Shown in pieces: positions 7,981-16,612 of a stretch of 64,000 nt of DNA. Below the pieces are notes generated by a model. That model was given only the letters and a program-made list of their open reading frames with translations. It was not told the DNA's origin and ran no database searches. Within the stretch, counting starts at the first letter, position 1; the number at the start of each line of letters is the position of its first letter. Made by a program: the position numbers and the translations under genes. Source of the stretch: Anaerofilum hominis (GTDB lineage Bacteria; Bacillota; Clostridia; Oscillospirales; Ruminococcaceae); assembly GCF_014287275.1 (NCBI RefSeq), contig NZ_JACONZ010000002.1, positions 434,001 through 498,000 on the forward strand. Reading direction: 5' to 3'.

Positions 7981-8027
7981 CCGCCCAGCGCCGCAAAGCC
8001 GGCGGCCCGGCGTTTTCTGCTGCTCCC

Positions 8028-8078
8028 TAAAAAGAGAGAGTACGCGTCCCGCAGCCCGGGGCTGCGCGCATACTCTCC
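8028..8078 (-). terminator. Terminator of the fumarase operon
   Basis: On the minus strand an imperfect long stem (GAGAGTATGCGCGC / GACGCGTACTCTC) is followed by TCTTTTT. It lies about 60 bp past the beta-subunit stop. Confidence 0.75.
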
Positions 8079-8139
8079 GCAATCGTTTTTGACCTGTCCG
8101 CGTCCCGGCGCGAGGCTGGCCCAGGGGACGCAAGATCGG

Positions 8140-8694
8140 TCATTCCAGATTCTCCAGATAACGCCGGGGCCCCAGCTCATACAGGTTGTTGCCCAGTGTG
8201 TCGATGACCACGGTCAGCGGCAGCCGCTCCACCGTCAGCCGGCGCACCGCTTCGGTGCCCAGATCCTCATAGGCGATGATTTCGGCGGTTTTGATCGAGC
8301 GGCCGATCAGCGCGCCGGTGCCGCCCACCGCGCCGAAATAGACCGCGTGATGGCGGCGCATGGCCTCGACGACGTCCGGGCCGCGCAGCCCTTTGCCCAC
8401 CATGCCGCGCAGGCCCTGCTCGAGGAGCGCCGGGGAATAGGTGTCCATGCGGTAGCTGGTGGTGGGCCCGGCGCTGCCGATGACATGGCCGGGCCGGGCG
8501 GGGGTCGGCCCCACGTAGTAGATGACGGCGTCCCGGAGATCAAAGGGCAGGGGCGCCCCTGTTTCCAGCGCCTGACAGAGGCGGGCGTGGGCGGCGTCCC
8601 GGGCGGTATAGAGGGTGCCGGTGAACAGCACGCTGTCGCCGGCCCGCAGGCGGTCGGCCTGTTCCCGGGTGAAAGGGGTGGTGATCTCAGTCAT
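8140..8694 (-). CDS. Fumarate hydratase, beta subunit (class I, Fe-S dependent)
   Basis: A 184-residue protein matching the C-terminal domain of class I fumarase/L(+)-tartrate dehydratase. Family stretches are GDSVLFTGTLYTARDAAH near residue 20, YYVGPTPARPG near residue 60, and the substrate-binding SAGPTTSYRMD followed by GKG. It pairs with the alpha subunit to interconvert fumarate and malate in the cytoplasm. It starts 14 bp after the alpha stop with GAGGAGG as ribosome site, so the two are translated from one mRNA. L-tartrate dehydratase (ttdB) cannot be fully excluded, but a housekeeping fumarase is more likely in this setting. Confidence 0.88.
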   Translation of the reverse strand: MTEITTPFTREQADRLRAGDSVLFTGTLYTARDAAHARLCQALETGAPLPFDLRDAVIYYVGPTPARPGHVIGSAGPTTSYRMDTYSPALLEQGLRGMVGKGLRGPDVVEAMRRHHAVYFGAVGGTGALIGRSIKTAEIIAYEDLGTEAVRRLTVERLPLTVVIDTLGNNLYELGPRRYLENLE

Positions 8695-8708
8695 GGCGCG
8701 CGCCTCCT

Positions 8709-9554
8709 CTACAGCACCCGCCGTGCATGGCGGGTGACATGACAGTTGATGTTCACCGCCACGGGCAGGGCGGTGATGTGGGTGGGCATGGTCTCAATGG
8801 CGACTGAAAGCGCCGTCGTGCGGCCGCCGAACCCCTGCGGGCCGATGCCCAGGGCGTTGATCCCGTCCAGCAGTTCTTCTTCCATCGCCGCCCACACCGG
8901 GTCGGGATGATGCTGTCCCAGCGGGCGCAGCAGGGCGCGTTTGGCGCACAGGGCGACCTTGTCAAAGCTGCCGCCCACCCCCACCCCGACCACGATGGGC
9001 GGGCAGGGGTTCGGCCCGGCGGCCCTGACGGTGTCCAGCACGAACCGGCGCACGCCTGCCGCGCCGTCGCTGGGGCGCAGCATTTTCAGCGCCCCCATGT
9101 TTTCGCTGCCGAACCCCTTGGGGGCCACTGTGATCTCGCAGTCCTCGCCGGGCGCAAGCTCCACGGTGAGCAGGGCCGGCATGTTGTCGCCGGTGTTGAC
9201 GCGCTGCAGCGGATCGCGCACCGCGCTGGCGCGCAGGTATCCGTCCCGGTAGCCCTGCCGCACCCCCTCGTCCACGGCCGCCCTCAGGTCGCCGCTGATG
9301 TGTACGTCCTGCCCCAGGCGGATGAAAACGCAGGCCAGCCCGGTGTCCTGACAAAGGGGATAATCTCCGCCTGCGGCGGCCTGGACATTGTCCAGGATAT
9401 TGCCCAGGATCTCTTTTGCCACCGGCCAGCTCTCCCGCTCGCGGCAGGCGCGGATGCAGGCGGTCACATCCGGCGGCAGCTGGTAGTTGGCTTCGATGCA
9501 CAGCTCCCGCACGGCGCTGGTGATCTGTTCCGCGCGCAGTTCTTTCAATATCAT
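8709..9554 (-). CDS. Fumarate hydratase, alpha subunit (class I, Fe-S dependent)
   Basis: A 281-residue catalytic subunit. Cysteines that can hold the [4Fe-4S] cluster occur in PLCQDTG (about residue 62), in a GEDCEI context and in GPNPCPPIVVGVGVGG (about residue 190). All are typical of the Fe-S hydro-lyase alpha family. It is the first gene of the two-gene fumarase operon and is oxygen-sensitive by family, fitting an anaerobe. The start ATG at 9554 has GGGAAG just upstream. In anaerobic Clostridia this enzyme commonly works in the reductive branch (malate to fumarate). Confidence 0.9.
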   Translation of the reverse strand: MILKELRAEQITSAVRELCIEANYQLPPDVTACIRACRERESWPVAKEILGNILDNVQAAAGGDYPLCQDTGLACVFIRLGQDVHISGDLRAAVDEGVRQGYRDGYLRASAVRDPLQRVNTGDNMPALLTVELAPGEDCEITVAPKGFGSENMGALKMLRPSDGAAGVRRFVLDTVRAAGPNPCPPIVVGVGVGGSFDKVALCAKRALLRPLGQHHPDPVWAAMEEELLDGINALGIGPQGFGGRTTALSVAIETMPTHITALPVAVNINCHVTRHARRVL

Positions 9555-9642
9555 CGCTTCCCTTCGCCGGCGCGGCGGCTGCCCGCCCGCCGGAGCTGTT
9601 CTCTTGCTTTTACGGACATGCTAACACATTCGCGCGCAAAGC

Positions 9643-10407
9643 TCAAGGGCTGCCGGTAATGCGCGCTTCCCCCTCCGGCGGGCAAGAGCGCCGGTACAGA
9701 AGTTCGCGCCCGCGCTTGCCCGCGCGGCGGAGGGCGCCGACCTTTTCCAGCGTGTAGACCGCGCGGCGGCAGAGCGTTTCGCTGCGCCGTGCAGCCGCGC
9801 GCAGCTCCCGCAGGGTAAACGGGTCCGGCAGGCCTGCGGGCAGCAGGGCGGCGTAGGCCGCCGGCCCGCGCACCTCCTGTTCGGCGCGCAGAGAAAGGGG
9901 CTGCAGCTCGGCCCGGGTCGAGCCGCGCTTGCCGCTTTTGTCCCAGCCGTCCCGCATGCGGTATTCGTCCGCGTCAAAAAGCAGCAGATGCAGCGTCAGG
10001 TTGGGGTGGGCCAGCACCGGGGCGATGCGCATCAGCTCATAAAACGCGTCGATGGGGGCGCCGTGCTTGGGGGAGGGGCGGCGCGCGGAGATCTCGCCGG
10101 TGGCGGGGTCGACCCAGCTGATCCATTTTCGCGCCGGCAGCGGGCACACCACCCGCACTGGCCCCAGGGGCAGAAAGGCGTCCAGCTTTTTGCGCAGCGC
10201 GCCATAGTTGCGGGTTTGCACTTCGGTGACGCCTTCCTCGTTCAGGATATCGGCGACGTACCCGGCAAAGGGCCGCTCCCGGCATGCCGCCCGGGGTTCA
10301 AAATACGTTTTCAGCACCCGGTGCAGCCGCTTTTCTCCCAGCGTGCCGATCCCGCCGTCCGCCGCCTGCTCCTGCAGACAGAGCGCGTCGAACCGCTCCT
10401 TGTCCAT
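9643..10407 (-). CDS. Conserved protein of unknown function, possible nuclease-like fold
   Basis: A 254-residue cytoplasmic protein without membrane segments. I do not recognise a named family, though it looks like proteins conserved in Oscillospiraceae. The N-terminal part has GTLGEKRLHRVLKTYF (about residue 21). Then comes an ADILNEEG...EVQT arrangement (about residues 51-64) that resembles the Asp and ExQ positions of PD-(D/E)XK nucleases; this comparison is inference. The C-terminal part is basic with a winged-helix flavour (TLRELRAAARRSETLCRRAV). The start ATG at 10407 has GGAAGGGGG upstream. It is separated from the fumarase genes by about 90 bp and could be in the same operon. Confidence 0.7.
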   Translation of the reverse strand: MDKERFDALCLQEQAADGGIGTLGEKRLHRVLKTYFEPRAACRERPFAGYVADILNEEGVTEVQTRNYGALRKKLDAFLPLGPVRVVCPLPARKWISWVDPATGEISARRPSPKHGAPIDAFYELMRIAPVLAHPNLTLHLLLFDADEYRMRDGWDKSGKRGSTRAELQPLSLRAEQEVRGPAAYAALLPAGLPDPFTLRELRAAARRSETLCRRAVYTLEKVGALRRAGKRGRELLYRRSCPPEGEARITGSP

Positions 10408-10587
10408 CCGGCCGCCCCCTTCCTTTTCGTCCTATTTTATAGAAGCGAAGAGAAAAAATCAAACGGGGCCCGCGCGGCGCAGCGGCCGCGGCAAAGGCGC
10501 AAAAAGGAGTAAAGATCCTGAAACAACGAGAAAAGAAAGAATAGTTCATTAAAGATGATCGCCTGGGTGCCGGCCGGACAGAATCGG

Positions 10588-10616
10588 TTGACACAGGTCA
10601 TAAAAGCCTTTATATT
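10588..10616 (+). promoter_or_regulatory. Promoter of the GGDEF-EAL gene
   Basis: Consensus TTGACA (10588-10593), 17-bp spacer and TATATT (10611-10616). A TATAAT two bases further on has the wrong spacing. Confidence 0.75.
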
Positions 10617-10668
10617 TTATAATGGAATATTAGGTTTAGTGACTGCTTGTCCGGACGGGGAGGGCGCC

Positions 10669-12972
10669 ATGCAGGCGGAGAAAAAGACGATCCTGAAAAC
10701 GATCCTTGCCACGGCGCTTGCGGCCGCCCTGGTGATGGCGCTGGGCTGCGGATATCTGTTTTCTGTTTTAAAGGATCAGGAGGAACAGTCCGAGCGCTAT
10801 CTTCTGGAGGTGGCGCGCCAGAGCGCCGCAGTGATCGAAAAGCAGATCGAGGGCGATTTCAACGCGCTGGAGGCGGCGGCCCGGGCCATCGGCGAGAGCG
10901 GGGAAACGTTCGAGACGCTGCTGCCCAGGCTGTTCCGCGAAAATTTGAACAACCATTTCCGCCGCATGGCCATGATCGCGCCGGACGGCACGGTCTATGC
11001 CGTCAGCTACGAGGCCGTTTCCGCCGCTGAGCGCAACGTGCGGGACGAGCCCTTTTTCCGCCATGCCATGGACGGAGAGCGATATCTGGACGACACCCGT
11101 TCCGACCCTTTGGCGGACAGCGGATACATCAATACCTATGCGGTGCCCATCTACCGGCAGGCGGACCCGGCGGGCGCGCCCATCGGGGTGCTGACCGCTG
11201 TGTTTGACAACGAACTTTTCCGGGACGCGCTGGGGGGCTCCTCCTTTGACGGCAGCGGGTTTGCCCACATCCTGAAAGCGGACGGCACCTTTTTGATGCA
11301 CAGCGCCAACGAGAACGCCGACCAGGAGATCCTCAACGCCTTTGAGGACGAGGCCAATTTTGAGAGCCCAAAAGAGATGCGCCTGGTGCAGGACCGCATG
11401 GCGGCGGGGGAGAGCGGCACTTTTGCCCACAGGACCCCCACCGGGCTGGAGGTGCTGGTGACCTACACGCCGGTAGGGGTCCAGGACTGGTATCTGTTCA
11501 GCGTGGTGCCGCAGGCGGTCGTCGAGAGGCAGGCCCGGCAGTTTACCCGCACCACGGTGGAGCTGCTGCTGGTGCTTTCGCTGCTGTTTGCCTCTGCGCT
11601 GGGGTTTGTGCTGCGGGTGCGGCAGAAGAGCCGCCAGGAGGCCCAGCGGCTGGCGTATGTGGACCCGGTCACCGACCTGTACAATAAAAACCGCTTCCGG
11701 ATGGAGGCGACCCGCCGGCTGGAGCGTCAGGCGGGGCCGCCGATGGCGGTGATGATCTTCAACCTGAGCGGTTTTAGGACCGTCAATGAGCTGTTCGGCT
11801 TTGCCGAGGGCGACCGGCTGCTGGCGGCCGTGGGGCGCATGCTGCAGAAAGAACTGGGCGAGGGCGACCTCTATGCGCGGGGGGAAGCGGACAATTTTTA
11901 TCTGCTCACCGGGCGGTACAGCCCCCAGGGGCTGCGCGGGCTGGGAGAAAAGCTCGCCGCCCGCCTTGAGCGGGAGATCCCGCAGCAGGGGCGGCAGTTT
12001 GTGCTCTCGGTGCACTGCGGCGTCTATCTGCTCACCGCGGAGGACGCAAAGGTGAGGGAGATCAGCGTGCTGCTGGACCGCGCTAAAACAGCCCTGGACG
12101 CCGGCCGGGGCGGACAGGAGCGGGTCAGCTTTTACAATGTGTCCCTGCACGAGCGGGAACAGCTGCGCCGGGCGGTGGAGGCGAACCTGGACGCGGCGCT
12201 CGCGGCCCACGAGTTCGTGGTCTATCTGCAGCCCCAGTTTTCCGCCGCGGGCGGCGGGGTGACCGGTGCGGAGGCGCTGGTGCGCTGGGACGACCCGCGC
12301 CGCGGACTGCTGTCGCCGGGGGATTTCATCCCGGTGCTGGAAGAGAACGGCTCGATCACCGAGCTGGACTTTTATGTGCTGGAGGAGGTCTGCCTCTTTT
12401 TGCGGGAGTGGCTGGACGCGGGCTTTGACCCTGTGCCCGTCTCGGTGAACCAGTCGCGCCTGCACCTGTACCGGGCCGATTACCTGCAGCGGCTGCTGGG
12501 CACGGTCCGCCGCTATGGCGTGCCGCCGCGGATGATCGTGCTCGAGATCACCGAGAGCGCGGCGCTGGACAACGCCGGGGCGCTGGTAGAGGTGACACGG
12601 GAGCTGCACGACGCGGGCTTCCGGGTCTCAATGGACGATTTTGGCTCGGGGTATTCCTCGCTGAACCTGCTGGACAGTATCCCCTTTGACGAGCTGAAGC
12701 TGGACAAGCGGTTCTTTGACGACTTTGCCAGCCGCTCCCGCGGGCGCGCCATCGTCGCCAGCGTCCTTTCCATGGCAAAAGAGCTGGGCATCAGCACCGT
12801 GGCGGAGGGCATCGAGCGGAAAGAGCAGCTGGAATGGCTGCGCCGCGAGGGCTGCGACGCCATCCAGGGCTTTTATCTGGCAAGACCCATGCCCAGGGCG
12901 GCGTTTGAGCGGCTGGTTTTCGGCGCTGAGAGCAGCGATCGGATAAAACGGGTGAGGGGATCTTTGACCTGA
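10669..12972 (+). CDS. Membrane-bound Cache-GGDEF-EAL protein, probable cyclic-di-GMP phosphodiesterase
   Basis: A 767-residue signalling protein. The order is a cytoplasmic stub, a membrane segment (about residues 9-33), an extracellular dCache-type sensor (about 35-300), a second membrane segment (about 305-325), a GGDEF domain and a C-terminal EAL domain. The GGDEF site reads EADNF (about residues 406-410), so cyclase activity is unlikely; it may serve as a regulatory GTP-binding module. The EAL domain is intact: EAL at 535-537, Asn in VSVNQSR, EITES, DDFGSGYSSL, KLDK and AEGIE. It should therefore hydrolyse c-di-GMP. The start at 10669 was preferred over the longer frame from 10555 because it has GGGGAGGG upstream and leads into the membrane segment, while the promoter lies between the two. 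Confidence 0.9.
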   Translation: MQAEKKTILKTILATALAAALVMALGCGYLFSVLKDQEEQSERYLLEVARQSAAVIEKQIEGDFNALEAAARAIGESGETFETLLPRLFRENLNNHFRRMAMIAPDGTVYAVSYEAVSAAERNVRDEPFFRHAMDGERYLDDTRSDPLADSGYINTYAVPIYRQADPAGAPIGVLTAVFDNELFRDALGGSSFDGSGFAHILKADGTFLMHSANENADQEILNAFEDEANFESPKEMRLVQDRMAAGESGTFAHRTPTGLEVLVTYTPVGVQDWYLFSVVPQAVVERQARQFTRTTVELLLVLSLLFASALGFVLRVRQKSRQEAQRLAYVDPVTDLYNKNRFRMEATRRLERQAGPPMAVMIFNLSGFRTVNELFGFAEGDRLLAAVGRMLQKELGEGDLYARGEADNFYLLTGRYSPQGLRGLGEKLAARLEREIPQQGRQFVLSVHCGVYLLTAEDAKVREISVLLDRAKTALDAGRGGQERVSFYNVSLHEREQLRRAVEANLDAALAAHEFVVYLQPQFSAAGGGVTGAEALVRWDDPRRGLLSPGDFIPVLEENGSITELDFYVLEEVCLFLREWLDAGFDPVPVSVNQSRLHLYRADYLQRLLGTVRRYGVPPRMIVLEITESAALDNAGALVEVTRELHDAGFRVSMDDFGSGYSSLNLLDSIPFDELKLDKRFFDDFASRSRGRAIVASVLSMAKELGISTVAEGIERKEQLEWLRREGCDAIQGFYLARPMPRAAFERLVFGAESSDRIKRVRGSLT

Positions 12973-13120
12973 ATCCTGCAATCTGCTGTAGTCTTATGCC
13001 GATTCAGCAAAAAGTTTGGGCAAAACTGCGGCTTGTGTTTCCCGCCGGGATGGCCTAAAATTAGATTGTGAACAAAAGGTGAAAATCTTTTGCAGGATAT
13101 TGCCTCAAAAAAATTGAATA

Positions 13121-13191
13121 AGCCAATATAATATGGATAATACGGGTCCAGAGTTTCTACCGCGCCGCCGTAAATGGCGCGACTATTGGAA
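13121..13191 (+). promoter_or_regulatory. Guanine-class purine riboswitch aptamer
   Basis: All consensus blocks are present: TATAAT after P1, GTTTCTACC in the core, CCGTAAAT in L3 and GACTAT before the closing arm. P1 pairs CCAATA (13123-13128) with TATTGG (13184-13189). P2 is short (TGGA/TCCA), with a loop ending in CGGG. P3 is GCGCC/GGCGC. The specificity base in GACTAT is C, which selects guanine/hypoxanthine rather than adenine. It precedes a terminator and a purine permease, so ligand binding should shut off uptake. Confidence 0.93.
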
Positions 13192-13263
13192 AAAACAGAA
13201 CGGGACGTGCGCGAGCTGCGGCCCTTTCCTTTGTGTTTTGTTTTTTTCTGAGAGAAGCTCAGG

Positions 13264-13292
13264 GCGGCCGGTGATCCGGCCGCTTTTTGTTT
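13264..13292 (+). terminator. Riboswitch expression-platform terminator
   Basis: An 8-bp stem GCGGCCGG / CCGGCCGC with a TGAT loop and then TTTTTGTTTT, about 75 bp after the aptamer. It would form in the guanine-bound state. The competing antiterminator was not resolved. Confidence 0.88.
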
Positions 13293-13379
13293 TGGGCACA
13301 GGGGCCATACGGGGGCTGCGCCCCCTTTGGAAATATGGACGCGGGGCAACGCGCACCAAAAAATGGAGGAGTTTGTTTC

Positions 13380-14681
13380 ATGGAGAAAATGTTCAAGCTG
13401 AAGGAGCATGGCACCACAGTCGGCAAAGAGGTCGCGGGCGGCTTTACGACCTTTTTTGCCATGGCGTACATCATCTTCGTCAACCCGAATTTTCTGTCCC
13501 AGACGGGCATGGATTTCAACGCGGTGATGCTTGCCACCTGCATTTCGGCGGCCGTCGGCACGGCGGTGACGGCGCTGCTGGCCAACGTGCCGTTTGCCCA
13601 GGCCCCCGGCATGGGCCTCAACGCCTTTTTCACCTTTACCGTCTGCTTTGGCATGGGGTATACCTGGCAGCAGGCGCTGGCCATCGTCTTTATCTCCGGC
13701 CTGCTCTTCCTGGCCATCACGGTCTCCCCGCTGCGCAAGCAGGTGATCGACGCCATCCCCGCCCCGCTCAAAAACGCCATCAGCGCCGGTATCGGCCTGT
13801 TCATCGCCCTGGTGGGCCTGCTCAACGCCGGCATCGTGGTGGCTGACGGCAACCTGCTGGATCTGGGCAACATCACCTCCGGCGCGCCTCTGCTGGCCCT
13901 GATCGGCCTGCTCGTCACCGGCATCCTGATGGCCTGCGGCGTCAAGGCGGCCATGCTCATCGGCATTCTGGTCACCACCGTCATCGGTATCCCCATGGGC
14001 CTGACCACCCTGCCCGGCGAGATCACCCTGTCCGGCGTTTCGCTGGCCCCCACCTTTATGCAGATGGATTTCGGCGGCCTGCTGAGCATGGGCGTGCTGC
14101 CGCTGATCACCGCCATCGTCACTTTCACCATCTGCGACATGTTCGACACCGTGGGCACCCTGATCGGCACCGCTGGCAACGCGGGCATGCTGAATGAAAA
14201 GGGCGAGCTGCCCCACGGCGACCGCGCCCTGATCGCCGACGCCGTCGCCACTTGCGCGGGCGCCTGCCTGGGCACCTCCACCGTCACGACTTTCGTCGAG
14301 TCCTCCACCGGCATCAGCGAGGGCGCCCGCACCGGTTTCTCCAGCCTGGTGGTCAGCCTCTGCTTCCTCGCCTCCTGCGTGCTGGCCCCTGTGGCCGGCA
14401 TCATCCCCGGCGCAGCTACCGCCCCGGCCCTCATCATCGTGGGCATCTTGATGCTCAAGTCGGCCGCGCGCATCGACTGGAGCGATTTTGAGATCGCCAT
14501 GCCCTGCTTTTTGACCATCGCCATGATGCCCTTTGCCTATTCCATCACCGACGGCATCGGCTTTGGGTTCATCAGCTGGGTGGTCATCAAGGTCTTCCGC
14601 GGCAAATTCAAGGAAGTGCCGGTGCTGATGTACATCCTCTCGCTGCTTTTTGTGCTGATGTACATCCTCTCCAACCTGTAA
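13380..14681 (+). CDS. Purine permease (NCS2 AzgA/PbuG family, guanine/hypoxanthine)
   Basis: A 433-residue integral membrane protein with about 12-13 membrane segments. Family marks are GGFTTFFAMAYIIFVNPNFL near residue 18, QAPGMGLNAFFTF (about residue 75), the TM8 region CDMFDTVGTLIGTAGNAG (about 245) and the TM10 region TSTVTTFVESSTGI near residue 300. All are typical of the AzgA-like branch that takes up guanine and hypoxanthine by proton symport. The ATG at 13380 has GGAGG upstream; it lies within a longer open frame that has no better start. A guanine riboswitch and terminator in its leader fit this substrate. Confidence 0.94.
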   Translation: MEKMFKLKEHGTTVGKEVAGGFTTFFAMAYIIFVNPNFLSQTGMDFNAVMLATCISAAVGTAVTALLANVPFAQAPGMGLNAFFTFTVCFGMGYTWQQALAIVFISGLLFLAITVSPLRKQVIDAIPAPLKNAISAGIGLFIALVGLLNAGIVVADGNLLDLGNITSGAPLLALIGLLVTGILMACGVKAAMLIGILVTTVIGIPMGLTTLPGEITLSGVSLAPTFMQMDFGGLLSMGVLPLITAIVTFTICDMFDTVGTLIGTAGNAGMLNEKGELPHGDRALIADAVATCAGACLGTSTVTTFVESSTGISEGARTGFSSLVVSLCFLASCVLAPVAGIIPGAATAPALIIVGILMLKSAARIDWSDFEIAMPCFLTIAMMPFAYSITDGIGFGFISWVVIKVFRGKFKEVPVLMYILSLLFVLMYILSNL

Positions 14682-14736
14682 AACGGCTGGGGCGTGATAA
14701 AGGGATTCTCCGGGACAACAGCCCCGGCGAAGCTGA

Positions 14737-14769
14737 CGGGGGGCGGAAAATTTCCGCCCCCCTGTTTTT
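14737..14769 (+). terminator. Terminator of the purine permease gene
   Basis: Stem GGGGGGCGGAAA / TTTCCGCCCCCC followed by TGTTTTT. Confidence 0.85.
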
Positions 14770-14909
14770 GTAAAATGAAGCTCTGTTCACAAAAAATTAA
14801 TAAAGTTATCGTAAAATGTCAATTTGAGGCGATTATGGGTCCCGCCTCGTATTAATGGAAAACAAGCGGCGCGGCGGGGGCCCGCAGCGCGCGGGAAGGG
14901 AAAAAGCCT

Positions 14910-15479
14910 ATGATGAAAAAGCCGACCCTGCGGGAGGTCTTTACCATCCCCAATCTTCTCAGCTATTTCAGGCTGCTGCTGATCCCGCTCTTTGTGTGGC
15001 TTTATCTGCGGGCGCAGAGCACCCGCGACTTTGCGCTGGCCGCGGTGGTGATCGGCGTTTCGGGCTTTACCGATCTGTTCGACGGGCGGCTGGCGCGCCG
15101 CCTGAACCAGATCACCGAGCTGGGCATCCTGCTGGACCCGGTGGCGGACAAGCTCACCGAGGGCGCGGTCATCTTTTGTCTTGCCACCCGCTACCGCTGG
15201 GTGGTGGCGCTGGTGGTCGTCTATCTGCTGAAAGAGGGGTTCATGACCGTGGCGGGCCTGGTGATGCTGCGGCGGGGCAAAAAGCTGGACGGTGCGAAGT
15301 GGTTTGGCAAGGTGTGCACATTTGTGTTTTATCTGGTGGTTTTCACGCTCATTCTCTGGGTGGAGATCCCGCTGGGCCTGGCAAACGCCCTGATCGCGCT
15401 GTGCACCGGGATGATGCTGTTTACCTTTGTCATGTACGCGCGGGTATATTTTTATATGGGACATGAAAAAGATTACTGA
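14910..15479 (+). CDS. CDP-alcohol phosphatidyltransferase (PgsA-like)
   Basis: A 189-residue membrane enzyme with about five to six membrane segments. The full catalytic signature DxxDGxxARx8GxxxDxxxD is present between residues 55 and 80 (DLFDGRLARR and GILLDPVAD). It exchanges CMP of a CDP-diacylglycerol for an alcohol. Phosphatidylglycerol-phosphate synthase is the most likely member, but cardiolipin- or serine-type use cannot be separated by eye. ATG 14910 has GGGAAGGG upstream; a second Met follows at once. It is 96 bp upstream of pta and has a separate promoter from it. Confidence 0.88.
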   Translation: MMKKPTLREVFTIPNLLSYFRLLLIPLFVWLYLRAQSTRDFALAAVVIGVSGFTDLFDGRLARRLNQITELGILLDPVADKLTEGAVIFCLATRYRWVVALVVVYLLKEGFMTVAGLVMLRRGKKLDGAKWFGKVCTFVFYLVVFTLILWVEIPLGLANALIALCTGMMLFTFVMYARVYFYMGHEKDY

Positions 15480-15508
15480 AACAGGCTGTTTTGTGCGCCG
15501 GAACGTGG

Positions 15509-15514
15509 TACAAT
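15509..15514 (+). promoter_or_regulatory. Extended -10 promoter of pta
   Basis: TGGTACAAT ends at 15514, 61 bp before the pta start. The -35 region is poorly matched. Confidence 0.5.
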
Positions 15515-15575
15515 AGCATCGGAACACAGCGCCGCCCTGTGCTGCGGCGGCGGGAGTGAAAGGAGTACAAAAGGT

Positions 15576-16550
15576 ATGCTGGAAAAACTGGTCGAGACAC
15601 TGAAAATCAAAAACAAACGCCTGATCTACACAGAGGGCTGCGACCCCCGCATTCTGGAGGCCGCCAGCCGCCTGCACCGGGAAGGGCTGCTGACCCCTGT
15701 GCTGGTGGGGGAGCCGGAGGCGGTGCGGGCCGCGGCGGAAAACGCCGGCTTTGACATCGAGGGCATTGAGATCGTCGACCCGATGCACTATGACGGTTTC
15801 GAAGCCATGGTGGACAAGATGACCGAGCTGCGCAAAGGCAAGATGACCGCTGACGAGTGCGCGGCGGCGCTGAAAAAGGCCAATTATTTCGGCACCATGT
15901 ATGTAAAGCTGGGGCTGGCCGACGGCCTGCTGGGCGGGGCGACCTATTCCACCGCCGACACCGTGCGCCCGGCCCTGCAGATCGTCAAGACCCGTCCCGG
16001 CAGCAAGATCGTCTCCAGCTGCTTCATCATGGACCGCACCGGCGCGGACGGCAAACCGGAGCGCTACGCCATGGCTGACTGCGCCATCAACCTGCACCCC
16101 AGCGCGGAAGAGCTGGTGGAGATCGCCGTCGAGACCGCCAAGACCGCCAGCTTTTTCGGCATCGACCCCAAGGTGGCGCTGCTGTCTTACAGCACGCTGG
16201 GCTCCGGCAAGGGCGAGGATGTGGACAAGGTGCGCGCCGCCGCCGCCCTGCTGAAAGATATGGATCTGCCTTTCCCTGTGGAGGGCGAACTGCAGTTCGA
16301 CGCGGCCTTTGCGCCGGAGGTGGGCAAGCTGAAAGCGCCCGGCTCCCGGGTGGCGGGCGAGGCGAACGTCTTTGTATTCCCGGATATCAACGCGGGCAAC
16401 ATCGGCTACAAGATCGCCCAGCGGCTGGGCGGGTTTGAGGCCGTGGGTCCCATCCTGCAGGGCCTGGCCGCCAATATCAACGATCTCTCCCGCGGGTGCA
16501 GCGCCGAAGAGGTCTACAAGATGTCCATCATCACTGCCGGCATGGAATAA
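15576..16550 (+). CDS. pta: Phosphate acetyltransferase
   Basis: A 324-residue protein, the length of the short (catalytic-domain only) clostridial Pta. It swaps CoA of acetyl-CoA for phosphate, giving acetyl phosphate for ATP formation by acetate kinase. Typical stretches are GGATYSTADTVRPALQI near residue 125, SSCFIMDRTG (about 150), LSYSTLGSGKG (about 205) and FVFPDINAGNIGYKIAQRLG near residue 265. The start ATG is preceded by AAAGGAGTA. A long terminator follows; no ackA is next to it in the window. Phosphate butyryltransferase is related but the motifs favour Pta. Confidence 0.93.
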   Translation: MLEKLVETLKIKNKRLIYTEGCDPRILEAASRLHREGLLTPVLVGEPEAVRAAAENAGFDIEGIEIVDPMHYDGFEAMVDKMTELRKGKMTADECAAALKKANYFGTMYVKLGLADGLLGGATYSTADTVRPALQIVKTRPGSKIVSSCFIMDRTGADGKPERYAMADCAINLHPSAEELVEIAVETAKTASFFGIDPKVALLSYSTLGSGKGEDVDKVRAAAALLKDMDLPFPVEGELQFDAAFAPEVGKLKAPGSRVAGEANVFVFPDINAGNIGYKIAQRLGGFEAVGPILQGLAANINDLSRGCSAEEVYKMSIITAGME

Positions 16551-16563
16551 GCTGGGCGGTGAA

Positions 16564-16612
16564 TATAGAAAAACAGGGTGCGGCCCCGGCGGGGCTGCAC
16601 CCTGTTTTTCTA
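16564..16612 (+). terminator. Terminator of pta
   Basis: A long interrupted stem (ATAGAAAAACAGGGTGC paired with its complement) whose 3' arm supplies the T-tract CTGTTTTTCTAT. Confidence 0.85.

Noticed and set aside
10555..10668. Upstream start for the GGDEF-EAL protein
   Set aside because: The promoter -10 lies inside this stretch, and a strong ribosome site precedes ATG 10669.
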